A stretch of DNA of 64,000 nucleotides, from assembly GCF_036250675.1 (NCBI RefSeq), contig NZ_CP109592.1, positions 2,542,001 to 2,606,000 on the forward strand. The letters are read 5' to 3'. A program made the translations under genes and the position numbers. Within the stretch, counting starts at the first letter, position 1. Every line of letters starts with the position of its first letter. This DNA is from Streptomyces sp. NBC_01689 (GTDB lineage: Bacteria; Actinomycetota; Actinomycetes; Streptomycetales; Streptomycetaceae). The notes under the pieces were generated by a model. The model saw nothing but the letters and a program-made list of their open reading frames with translations. It was not told where the DNA came from and searched no databases. Shown here in pieces: positions 33,659-41,433 of the stretch.

Positions 33659-34591
33659 TCACAGGATCGCGAGCGGATTGACGGGTGAGCCCGTGGCCTC
33701 GGGCAGCCGGAGGGGGGCGATCACGCAGAGGAACGTCCAGCGGCCCTCCCGCGCGCAGATCGGCGCGAGATCCTCGAACCGCAGATAGTCGAGGAGCTGC
33801 ATCCCCATCGCGTGGACGGCGAGCACGTGCACCGGGAACGCGACCCCCCGCACGGCGCTCGGGGCCGTGTCGTTGTTGCCGTCGCTGCCGAGGACGGCCA
33901 CCTGTCGCGAGGCCAGGAACTCCAGGGCCGTCGGGTGCAGTCCGGCGCGGGCGCGGGACACGTCCCAGGGGCCCAGCTCCTCGCGGCGCCTGCGGTGCCC
34001 GACCCGGACGAGGACGATGTCGCCCCTGCGCACCCGTATCCCCTGCCGCGCCTCGGCGGCGATCAGATCGTCGCAGGTCACGTCGGTTCCCGGTTCGAGC
34101 CAGGAGAGTCCGTACAGCCGGGGGATGTCCAGGAGCACGCCGCGTCCGACGATTCCGTCGCGCGCCAGCTCGACGGAGAGGGCGCTCGCCCCGTCCGGCG
34201 ACAGCGCGTCCGTCGCGGCCAGGCCGCCGTGCAGGGTGCCGTCGTAGATGACGTGGCACAGCGCGTCGAGGTGACTGTCCGCGTCGCCGTGGACGTTCAT
34301 GGCGAAGCGGTCGCGTGCGAAGTCCAGGCCGCTCGGCGCCGGTTTGCCGTAAGGCGGAGCGGTGAGCCGGTGCTCGGCGGGATCGGTGTCGTCGGGTTCG
34401 GTACGGGTCTCCACCAGGGCGGCGAGCGAGACCGTACGGCCCGTCCGCACCTCGGCGACCGCCGCGAGCACCTGCTCCTCGGTGATCGTGTCCAGGGCGC
34501 CCCGGGGTGTGGAGGCGCCGGGGGCGACGGCGCGCAGGTGTCGGTGGAGCGACCGGAATTCGGCCTCGCTGAGCTCGTCGGACGTCCGCAT
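33659..34591 (-). CDS. Cyclase family protein (kynurenine formamidase-like metal hydrolase)
   Basis: The 310-residue protein matches the cyclase/KynB fold. The metal-binding motif is HGDADSHLDALCHV (about 98-111, family HxGTHxDxPxH), followed by GRGVLLDIPRLYG, GDIVLVRVGH and LGSDGNNDTAPSA. Family members hydrolyse amides or lactones such as N-formylkynurenine. The long insert GTHxD spacing (SHLDALCH) is that of the larger, 300-residue subgroup. It stands alone; a specific substrate cannot be assigned. Confidence 0.88.
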   Translation of the reverse strand: MRTSDELSEAEFRSLHRHLRAVAPGASTPRGALDTITEEQVLAAVAEVRTGRTVSLAALVETRTEPDDTDPAEHRLTAPPYGKPAPSGLDFARDRFAMNVHGDADSHLDALCHVIYDGTLHGGLAATDALSPDGASALSVELARDGIVGRGVLLDIPRLYGLSWLEPGTDVTCDDLIAAEARQGIRVRRGDIVLVRVGHRRRREELGPWDVSRARAGLHPTALEFLASRQVAVLGSDGNNDTAPSAVRGVAFPVHVLAVHAMGMQLLDYLRFEDLAPICAREGRWTFLCVIAPLRLPEATGSPVNPLAIL

Positions 34592-34687
34592 GTCCCCACC
34601 ATCCGACAGCTCCCGGAGTCCGGCACGCCGAGTCGCCGGGCCCTCCCGGTCACCCGGAACGCGGGGCCGGGCGTCCGAGGCCCGGTG

Positions 34688-36064
34688 TCAGGCCGGCGGG
34701 ATCGCGGACGGCGCGGGACCCGGAGGACCGGTGTCGAGGAACTCGCGGACGGCGAAGGCGGCCAGCACGATCACCACGGTCCACACCACGACCGCCGTGG
34801 TCGGGTAGTTCCAGGTGAACAGCACGACCGCGGCGATCAGCAGGATCGCGGCGCCGATCCACCGCTTGAAACGGTGCACGAACCGGCCGACCGCGCCGAG
34901 CGGGAGGCCCGCCGACACCGCGACCTCGCGGACGGCCCCGATCCCCCGGCCGCAGCCCGTGCGGACGCGGGCGGCGACGGGGGACGGACCGGCGAGGAAG
35001 GCACCGATGGCCGTCGCCAGGGCGAGCGCGCCGACCGCCCGTACACCGGCCCGCAGGAATCTCACCAGCGCGTCGAACACGGCGGCCGCGGCGGCCTCCG
35101 ACGCGCCCACGGGAAGGCGGTCGAGGTAGATCGCCCGCAGGACCGTGAGTGCGAAGCCGAGCACCACCATGGCGAGGAACACCCCGACGGCGGCCCCGAT
35201 CAGGGCCCGGCGGCGGTTGACGGCCAGATACACCCCCAGGGCGGCGATCAGCACGGCGACGACCGGCAGCCAGCCACCGACGATCTCCAGCACCCGCAGA
35301 TACGTCCTGACCCTAGCGATGTCCTTGGAGGCGAACACCACGAAGTCCGTGTGCACGGCCGGGATCAGGGCCGCCGGCTGCAGACCGGCGGCGACCAGCC
35401 GGTCCTTCACCTCCTTCACCAGCGGGGCAACGTCGATGGCGACCTGACCGTTCTCGACGGAGACCGCGCCTCCCGACTCCCCCGTCAGCGCCTTGTCCAG
35501 GGCCGCGTGGGCCCTGCGGTTCGCGTCCACCCAGACGGTGTCGAACGCCTTGCTCGCGACCACCCGCTCCACGGTGTCGCCGACCAGGCTCTTCAGACCG
35601 CTGGTGATCGGGCCGGTCAGACCGCCGAGCAGCTTGGCCGCACCCGTCGGCGCACCCTTCTCCGAAGCGGCCCGCTCCAGGTCCTTGACCAGCTTCTCCA
35701 CGTCGATCCGGTCCAGGACCACCTCCGTGACCCGGTCCGTGACCGCCCTCTGCACGGCCGGATCACCGGCCAGCGGCCCGACCGTGGCGACGTAGCGGTC
35801 CGTGTCCCGCACGATGCTGTCCGCCCACACCGCGACGACCGACAGCAGCGCCAGCAGGGACGCGAGGAGGATCAGCAGGACCGACCCCGTCGACCGCGCC
35901 CAGTGGTGCCGCGCGGCACCCGCCGGCCCGGCGCCCTCGAGAGCGCTGACCCGGTGGCGCAGCTCGTCCAGCTCGGCGCGTTCCCCCGCCGGGAGACGCG
36001 GCCCGGTACCGGGCGGGGCCGCGGGAGGCCGGTCCGGATCGGGTGGAGGCGCGCTGCTGGTCAT
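34688..36064 (-). CDS. Integral membrane protein of unknown function
   Basis: A 458-residue protein with a Pro-rich N-terminus and a short coiled coil (AELDELRHRVSALEG, 31-45). A membrane segment (61-80) is followed by a large extracytoplasmic domain (about 85-265) beginning DTDRYVATVGPLAGDPAVQRAV. At least four further segments lie in the second half, ending AAILLIAAVVLFTWNYP and TAVVVWTVVIVLAAFAV. The DTDRYVxTVxPLAxDPxVQxAV element recurs in many actinobacterial membrane proteins of unknown role. ATG 36064 is chosen; frame extends upstream without a better start. It is divergent from the DUF6325 gene. Confidence 0.85.
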   Translation of the reverse strand: MTSSAPPPDPDRPPAAPPGTGPRLPAGERAELDELRHRVSALEGAGPAGAARHHWARSTGSVLLILLASLLALLSVVAVWADSIVRDTDRYVATVGPLAGDPAVQRAVTDRVTEVVLDRIDVEKLVKDLERAASEKGAPTGAAKLLGGLTGPITSGLKSLVGDTVERVVASKAFDTVWVDANRRAHAALDKALTGESGGAVSVENGQVAIDVAPLVKEVKDRLVAAGLQPAALIPAVHTDFVVFASKDIARVRTYLRVLEIVGGWLPVVAVLIAALGVYLAVNRRRALIGAAVGVFLAMVVLGFALTVLRAIYLDRLPVGASEAAAAAVFDALVRFLRAGVRAVGALALATAIGAFLAGPSPVAARVRTGCGRGIGAVREVAVSAGLPLGAVGRFVHRFKRWIGAAILLIAAVVLFTWNYPTTAVVVWTVVIVLAAFAVREFLDTGPPGPAPSAIPPA

Positions 36065-36219
36065 GGGTACACGAGAGCCCCACGGCCCCGATCCGGCGAC
36101 CCGGACGGGTCCGGCGGGTGAACGCCGCACCGAGGTGCGACCGGTTCCGTGCGATGTTGCAATGGCATGCGGGAACAGCGGGAATTCCCGGGACGCCATG
36201 ACCATCCAGGGGTGAGACT

Positions 36220-36699
36220 GTGACCGAATCCGTCAGCGAATCCATGCAGGGTGAATTCATCGAAATGGGGCCGATCGACTACGTGGTCGTCGAGTTTCCC
36301 GGCAGCCGTACGACCGGCGAGGGGTTTCCCCTGCTGGTCGATCTGGTGGACCGCGGCCTCATCCGCATCCTCGATCTGATGTTCGTCAGAAAAGAGGACG
36401 ACGGATCGGTGACCGGCCTGGAGATCGCCGATCTCACCGGCGACGGAGCCCTGGACCTCACCGTCTTCGAGGGGGTGTCCTCCGGCCTGCTGGACGAGGA
36501 GGACATCGAGGAGGCGGGCCACGCCCTCGCGCCGGGCAGCTCCGCCGGGATCCTGGTCTACGAGAACCTGTGGGCCGCGCCCTTCGCGGCCGCCCTGCGC
36601 CGCGGCGGCGCCCAGCTGGTGGCCTCCGGCCGGATCCCGATGCCGGACGTCCTGGCCGCGCTGAACGCGACGGAGAGCGCCCGGTCCGCGAGTGCGTAG
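36220..36699 (+). CDS. DUF6325-type small acidic protein
   Basis: The 159-residue protein reads GPIDYVVVEFPGSRTTGEGF, LVDLVDRGLIRILDLMFVRKE, SGLLDEEDIEEAGHALAPGS and ILVYENLWAAPFAAALRRGG. This pattern, shared with DUF1269-like membrane-associated proteins but without a membrane segment here, is common in actinobacteria and often near stress genes. The function is unknown. GTG 36220 follows GGGGTGAGACT. It faces the membrane protein gene across 155 bases. Confidence 0.8.
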   Translation: MTESVSESMQGEFIEMGPIDYVVVEFPGSRTTGEGFPLLVDLVDRGLIRILDLMFVRKEDDGSVTGLEIADLTGDGALDLTVFEGVSSGLLDEEDIEEAGHALAPGSSAGILVYENLWAAPFAAALRRGGAQLVASGRIPMPDVLAALNATESARSASA

Positions 36700-36815
36700 C
36701 GCCGGGGGCGGCGATCACCGGGCCGATCTCACGCGCCTTGCCCCATGAACCGGCCCCGATGGCGGCGCGGTGGACGTGGTCGGCCCGCGCCCCGAGGCCC
36801 CCCGGCCGCGACCCC

Positions 36816-37421
36816 TCACCCCGGCTCGTCAGGCATCGCCCGGCGGACCGTCCCTCCCCTCGCAGCACCGCCCTCCAGCGCGCCTCTCGGCCCCGTGCGG
36901 GACTCGACCGCGGCACACACCAGGGCGAGGGTCACCGGAAGGGGCGCGGCGGCGTCGACGGTGAGACCCGGTTCGTCCGCTTCCAGCGGCTCCAGCGTCT
37001 CGAACTGGGAGTCGATCAACCGTGCGGGCATGAAGTGACCGGTGCGCCGCGCCACACGGTCCCGCGCGGTGTCCCGGTCCAGGGCGAGGAAGAGACACCA
37101 GAGCCCGGGGCCCGCCGCGGCCCGGAGTTCGTCCCGGTAGGCGCGTCTGAGCGCCGAGCAGGCGAGGACCAGCCCTTCCCCGGCCTCCACCGCCCGTCGC
37201 ACCCGGCGCGCGAGGGTCCGCAGCCAGGGCTCACGGTCGGCGTCGTCCAGCGGGTGACCGGCGGCCATCCGGGCGATGTTCGCGGCAGGATGGGCGTCGT
37301 CGCCCTCCACGAACGGCACGCGCAGTTCCGCCGCGAGCGCCCTGCCGACGGTGGACTTCCCGGAGCCCGACACCCCGAGCACCACGACGATCGGCGGCTT
37401 CCCCGGGGCGGCGCGGTTCAC
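36816..37421 (-). CDS. gntK: Gluconokinase
   Basis: A 201-residue P-loop kinase that phosphorylates gluconate to 6-phosphogluconate. The P-loop is GVSGSGKST (16-24), followed by VPFVEGDDAHPAANIARMAAG, HPLDDADREPWL and LVLACSALRRAYRDELR, then HFMPARLIDSQFETLE. These are all standard GntK motifs. GTG 37421 lies 20 bases after the SDR stop, so the two form an operon. The C-terminus is extended by about 25 residues (GALEGGAARGGTVRRAMPDE). Confidence 0.95.
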   Translation of the reverse strand: MNRAAPGKPPIVVVLGVSGSGKSTVGRALAAELRVPFVEGDDAHPAANIARMAAGHPLDDADREPWLRTLARRVRRAVEAGEGLVLACSALRRAYRDELRAAAGPGLWCLFLALDRDTARDRVARRTGHFMPARLIDSQFETLEPLEADEPGLTVDAAAPLPVTLALVCAAVESRTGPRGALEGGAARGGTVRRAMPDEPG

Positions 37422-37441
37422 GGTCCCCGTCCGCTCACCGG

Positions 37442-38281
37442 TCAGCCGCCCGTGGCGAATCCGGGGAACAGGGTCATTCCGCCGTCCACGTAGATCGTGG
37501 AACCGACCACGTAGTCGAAGAGGTCCGAGGCCAGCGCCACCACGACGTTCGCGATGTCCTCCGGGTCGCCGACACGACGGTAGGGGATGAGCCGGAGCAG
37601 GTCGGACTCGGCCTCGGGGGTGTCCCAGGCGCTGCGGTTGATGGGGGTGCGGATCGCTCCCGGGGCGACGGCGTTCACCCGGATCCGGTACGGGGCGAGC
37701 TCCTGCGCGAGGGTCGCCATGAGCATCTGCACGCCGCCCTTGGAGGACGCGTAGTTCACATGGCCCGACCAGGGGATGACCTGGTGGACCGAGCTCATGC
37801 AGATCACCTTCCCGGCGGAGCGGGACACCTCCGGGACGACACCCCGGCGCATGAACTCCTTGGCCGCCTCCCGAGCGCAGAGGAACTGGCCGGTCAGATT
37901 GACGTCCAGCACCTTCCGCCACTGCTCGACGGTCATGTCGGTGAGGGCGGCGTCCCGCTGGAGTCCGGCGTTCGCGACCAGGACGTCGACGGTCCCGAAC
38001 TCCCGGACCATGTGGGACACCATGTCGCCGACCTGGTCCTCCTGGGACACGTCCGCCTCGTACGCGTAGGCGCGGACGCCCGAGGACTCGATCTCGCGCA
38101 CCACGTCCTCCGCGGCCTCCCGCCCGGCCACGTAGTTCACCACCACATCGGCGCCCGCCCGCCCCAGCGCGATCGCCGTGGCCTTCCCGATCCCGGAATT
38201 GGCGCCTGTGACCAGGGCCTTCTGCCCCCTGAGGAGCTGAGGGGCGGAAGGCGGGCTCATGTCTCCGCGGCTGTTCTCCAC
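37442..38281 (-). CDS. SDR family oxidoreductase (glucose 1-dehydrogenase-like)
   Basis: A 279-residue classical SDR with TGANSGIG (25-32), NAG (104-106) and the Ser164/Tyr177/Lys181 triad (CMSSVHQ, YASSK). The region KVICMSSVHQVIPWSGHVNY and the C-terminal YVVGSTIYVDGGMTLFPGFATGG match glucose 1-dehydrogenases and their relatives. As a gluconate-forming or gluconate-related dehydrogenase it fits directly upstream of gluconokinase: glucose to gluconate to 6-phosphogluconate (inference). GTG 38281 follows AAGGAGG at five bases. Confidence 0.92.
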   Translation of the reverse strand: MENSRGDMSPPSAPQLLRGQKALVTGANSGIGKATAIALGRAGADVVVNYVAGREAAEDVVREIESSGVRAYAYEADVSQEDQVGDMVSHMVREFGTVDVLVANAGLQRDAALTDMTVEQWRKVLDVNLTGQFLCAREAAKEFMRRGVVPEVSRSAGKVICMSSVHQVIPWSGHVNYASSKGGVQMLMATLAQELAPYRIRVNAVAPGAIRTPINRSAWDTPEAESDLLRLIPYRRVGDPEDIANVVVALASDLFDYVVGSTIYVDGGMTLFPGFATGG

Positions 38282-38428
38282 GCGTGCCTCCTTCTGATGC
38301 CGGTACGGACGTCCGGCGGACGCTTCTGTACCGATGCGGACGCCCGCGGCCGCATCCCGTGCCGGTGCGGACGTCCCACGGGCGTCCGCACCGCGTCGTC
38401 GGCGGGCCGCGGGCGCGTCGCCCGTCGC

Positions 38429-38473
38429 CCCGCCGGAACCGCCGCCGGAACCGCCGCCGGAACCGCCGCCGGT
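38429..38473. repeat. 12-bp tandem repeat GCCGCCGGAACC, about 3.5 copies
   Basis: The unit GCCGCCGGAACC repeats from about 38429 to 38473, in the 288-base gap between the DUF7144 gene and the SDR start. It does not sit in a coding frame of a supported gene. Confidence 0.75.
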
Positions 38474-38478
38474 ACGAG

Positions 38479-38522
38479 CCGGACGGCCCGACGCCCCCGC
38501 GAGGGGTGGTCGGGCCGTCCGG
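38479..38522 (-). terminator. Strong terminator hairpin after the DUF7144 gene
   Basis: CCGGACGGCCCGAC (38479-38492) pairs perfectly with GTCGGGCCGTCCGG (38509-38522), 14 bp, and the loop adds an inner CCCC/GGGG stem. It lies 48 bases past the minus-strand stop at 38570. Confidence 0.85.
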
Positions 38523-38569
38523 CCGTCAGGCCGTCGGGATCGGTACGGCCGGCGCGATGGGCCGGTCGG

Positions 38570-39046
38570 CTACGGCATGCGGGCGCCCTGGGTCTCGCGG
38601 GACTCGCGGGACTCGCGGGCGTCCCTGGCTCCGATGCACAGCGCCCAGATGACGAAGGCGTCCACCGCGATCAGCACGATGGCCCAGACCGGGTAGTACG
38701 GCAGCCAGAGGAAGTTGGCGATCATCGACAGGCCGGCCAGCGCGATTCCGGTGATGCGCGCCCACATCGCCCCGCGGAACAGGGCGATACCGGCCAGGAC
38801 GACCAGGACTCCGAGGACGAGGTGGATCCAGCCCCAGCCCGTCAGGTCGAAGGTGTAGGCGTAGTTGCGGGTGACGACGAAGACGTCGGTCTTGACGATG
38901 GCGGCGATCCCCTGGAATATCGCCATCGCTCCACCGAAGATCATCATGACTGCGGCGAAGGCGGTCCAGCTGGACACCCAGATTCCTCCGCCGTGGCTTT
39001 CGTCGCGGCTTCCGGTGTCGTGCTGGTGCATTCCGGTCGTGGCCAT
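38570..39046 (-). CDS. DUF7144-type four-helix membrane protein
   Basis: A 158-residue membrane protein: WTAFAAVMMIFGGAMAIFQG, GWGWIHLVLGVLVVLAGIAL, ITGIALAGLSMIANFLWLPY and PVWAIVLIAVDAFVIWALCI give four segments. The WxxFAxVMMxxxGxxxxxxG and DLTGWGWIHLxLG motifs are typical of a small actinobacterial membrane family (DUF7144). The tail is an ARDARESRESRE repeat. ATG 39046 follows GGAGG at eight bases. The role is unknown; relatives often lie near SHOCT or stress genes, as here. Confidence 0.85.
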   Translation of the reverse strand: MATTGMHQHDTGSRDESHGGGIWVSSWTAFAAVMMIFGGAMAIFQGIAAIVKTDVFVVTRNYAYTFDLTGWGWIHLVLGVLVVLAGIALFRGAMWARITGIALAGLSMIANFLWLPYYPVWAIVLIAVDAFVIWALCIGARDARESRESRETQGARMP

Positions 39047-39071
39047 TTCGAGCTCCTCCCGCATAGGCCTC

Positions 39072-39175
39072 GCCACCGGCCTGTGACCGCCGGTGGCCCG
39101 AATTCAGCTTGCCACGAGAATCACCGACCGGCAGAACGTCGCCTTTTCCGCCCCGGGCGCGGGGCGGAAAAGGCG
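39072..39175. other. Two strong hairpins in the divergent gap between DUF7144 and SHOCT genes
   Basis: GCCACCGGC (39072-39080) pairs with GCCGGTGGC (39089-39097), a 9-bp stem. CGCCTTTTCCGCCCC (39140-39154) pairs with GGGGCGGAAAAGGCG (39161-39175), a perfect 15-bp stem with a 6-base loop. A terminator-grade hairpin is unexpected between divergently transcribed genes. It may end an unannotated small RNA or structure the 5' leader of the DUF7144 message. The 343-base gap 39047-39389 holds no other gene that I can support. Confidence 0.6.
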
Positions 39176-39320
39176 GGGAACCGCGGTACGGAAGTGCGCG
39201 GGAATTCCGTCGGTGGTCCAATGAACGGGTCCTGTGAACACCCCTCACGGACCGTCCCGCGCACAGCCGCGCGCCCCCGGACGGAGCGAGCCGGACGTAC
39301 CGCCCGCTCACCCCGTTGCT

Positions 39321-39368
39321 CCGAAGGTCCGAAGGTCCGAAGGTCCGGGGCTCCGGGGCTCCGGGGCT
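39321..39368. repeat. Two adjacent 8-bp tandem arrays before the SHOCT gene
   Basis: CCGAAGGT occurs three times in a row (39321, 39329, 39337), followed at once by CCGGGGCT three times (39345, 39353, 39361). The array ends 21 bases before the SHOCT start, just ahead of its ribosome site. Confidence 0.9.
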
Positions 39369-39389
39369 CCGGTGAGAAAGGAACCCGAC

Positions 39390-39686
39390 ATGCCAGGTCT
39401 CCTCCGCGGAGTCGCCCGTACCGCCGTGGTGGCGGGCACGGCGACGGCCGTGTCGAACCGTGTCTCGCGCCGTCAGCAGGGCCGCTGGGCCCGGCAGGGC
39501 CCCGGGCCCGTCCCGGCCGCCTCCTTCGTCGCGTCTCCCCCGCTCCCCCCGTCGGCCCCGCTGACCGACGACATGAACGACAAGATCGACCAGCTCAAGC
39601 GACTCGGCGAGCTCAAGGCCCAGGGCGTGCTCACCGAGTCCGAGTTCACCGACCAGAAGCGCAGGATCCTGAGCGACGACTCTTGA
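39390..39686 (+). CDS. SHOCT domain-containing small protein
   Basis: This 98-residue protein has a basic N-terminus (MPGLLRGVARTAVVAGTAT) that could insert in or touch the membrane, a Pro-rich linker, and a C-terminal SHOCT domain: DKIDQLKRLGELKAQGVLTE then SEFTDQKRRIL. SHOCT is a two-helix oligomerisation or tethering motif. ATG 39390 follows GAGAAAGGAA. The last codons duplicate the following DNA (GAGCGACGACTCTT occurs twice, 39671 and 39683 areas). Confidence 0.88.
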   Translation: MPGLLRGVARTAVVAGTATAVSNRVSRRQQGRWARQGPGPVPAASFVASPPLPPSAPLTDDMNDKIDQLKRLGELKAQGVLTESEFTDQKRRILSDDS

Positions 39687-39782
39687 GCGACGACTCTTCA
39701 GTCACCGACGGAGATCCGTCCGACTCAGGGAGCGTCGAGGCCGGGGTCGTCGAAGCAGGGGGCGTCCGACGAGGACGCGCTG

Positions 39783-40919
39783 TCAGCCGCCCGTGTGCGC
39801 GACGGCGTGCCGCAGCGAGCGGTGGGCCACCACGACCCAGGCGGCGACGAGCAGGACGTAGAGGGCGACCGCGGTCCAGACGAACACCTGCGAACCGGTA
39901 CGCGACGCGAGGGCCGCGGTGCCGGTGACACAGGCGCCGAGCGGGAAGATGAAGGACCACCAGGTGGGCGCGAACGGCAGCCCCGACCTCAACTCCCTTA
40001 CGGTCAGCGCCGTGGCGAGCACCAGCCACAGCATGGCGAAGCCCCACACCCCGACCCCGCCCAGCAGCGCGAGGACCGCCGTGCCGTGCACGTACGGCGC
40101 GGGCAGCGCGCCCGGCGCCGCCGCGGCCAGCGCGCCCAGTCCCGTGACGATCTGTCCCAGCGCCCCGAGTCCGATCCACACCGTCGGCACCATCGCGCCG
40201 GTGGGCGCGTCGTGGTGCACCAGACGGCTGTAGACCATGGCCAGCACCAGCAGGGCCGCGACCAGTCCGAGCCCGAACATCGCGTAGCAGCCCAGCACCA
40301 GGTCCAGCCGCAGCTGCCCGGCCGGCATGTGCGGAACGAGCAGCGCGCCCGTGGTGGCCGAGACCAGCGGCGGTACCACCGGCATCAGCCAGCCGCCGAA
40401 CGCCGCGTCGGGTGCGAACCGGTGCCGGGTGACCATCAGGTACGGCACCGTGACGGCCGTGGTGAGACCCAGCACCGTACCGGTCGACCACAGCACCAGG
40501 TCGACGTCCAGGGCGGCCCGTTCACCGATCACCGACGGGCCGAGCTGCAGTGCGCCGGCGCCCACCGTCAGCAGGGCCACGGCGGGCGCGCCGAAGAACT
40601 GGGCCTGCGTCGGGTCGGCCGCGTGCAGCCGCAGCGCCCGCTGCCGCAGGTACCCGACCGCCAGCGCGACGAGCAGCAGACACGCCCCCGCCCAGACCAC
40701 CGTGGCGGCCGTCCGCAGTCCGGGGAGGCTCCGGGGCAGTGTGACCACCGCGTTCGCGACGATGCCGGTGCCCATGACGGCCGCGAACCAACTGGGGCCG
40801 AACGGCGGACGGCCCGTCATCTGCGCGGTGGGCAGCGGCGGACGGTCCGGGAGAACGGCTCCCGGGGCCGCGCCGCCCTCGATCGGGACGGCTCGGGCAC
40901 TGCTGGGTTGGGGTGTCAC
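39783..40919 (-). CDS. SLAC1/TehA (TDT) family transporter
   Basis: A 378-residue protein with about ten membrane segments. It opens GPSWFAAVMGTGIVANAVVT, the conserved TDT start, and includes FGGWLMPVVPPLVSATTGAL and FAPTWWSFIFPLGACVTGTA, where a Phe in the pore is characteristic. Family members are C4-dicarboxylate, sulfite or tellurite/anion channels. GTG 40919 is chosen to start VTPQPSS; an upstream in-frame GTG at about 40958 is possible. The substrate cannot be told; nearby genes do not help. Confidence 0.88.
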   Translation of the reverse strand: MTPQPSSARAVPIEGGAAPGAVLPDRPPLPTAQMTGRPPFGPSWFAAVMGTGIVANAVVTLPRSLPGLRTAATVVWAGACLLLVALAVGYLRQRALRLHAADPTQAQFFGAPAVALLTVGAGALQLGPSVIGERAALDVDLVLWSTGTVLGLTTAVTVPYLMVTRHRFAPDAAFGGWLMPVVPPLVSATTGALLVPHMPAGQLRLDLVLGCYAMFGLGLVAALLVLAMVYSRLVHHDAPTGAMVPTVWIGLGALGQIVTGLGALAAAAPGALPAPYVHGTAVLALLGGVGVWGFAMLWLVLATALTVRELRSGLPFAPTWWSFIFPLGACVTGTAALASRTGSQVFVWTAVALYVLLVAAWVVVAHRSLRHAVAHTGG

Positions 40920-41433
40920 GGCGTGGAACGCCTCTTTCCTCGTCTCGGGATTCACCGTCGTGAACGGGCGCCCGGAGAGCCTCAGCCCGACAGAACGCGG
41001 GTCGCGGCGAAGTCCGTCGGCCCGTCGGCCCCACGAGGCTAAGTGCGCCGCCGTCGCCGGCCGCACGGCACCGAGCGCCACAACGCCCTCACATCAGGAC
41101 CTGGCCCGGAGCGCCGTCCGGGACCGCGGACGAGTCCGCACGGCCCGCTCGCGCGGGAACGTGACCCGGGAAGACGGTCATGGCCGTGCGGGAGGACACC
41201 GGGCCCTCACATCCGGACATGACGTACCGGTACGCGCGGGCACGTCCTGATCTGCCGCACTCCTGGCACGCTCGCCTCTCCGGTCGCGGCGCCGAGCACT
41301 CGTAGCCTCGTGGACAGCGCACGAGGTCGACGGTCCTCAACGCCGCGGACCACCTCGGCCCCAACGGCGGCGTGGCCGGCCGGCCGCTCCGCCCGCGACA
41401 GTCTTCGTACGTGGAAAGAAGGCGTTCTACGCC
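40920..41433. other. 514-base intergenic region upstream of TDT transporter and E1 genes
   Basis: Divergent gap with no supportable gene; the frames present are Arg/Pro/Ser-rich shadows. It contains the 12-bp palindrome CGTACCGGTACG (41223-41234), a possible operator, about 200 bases before the E1 start. Promoters for both flanking genes should be here. Confidence 0.45.
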
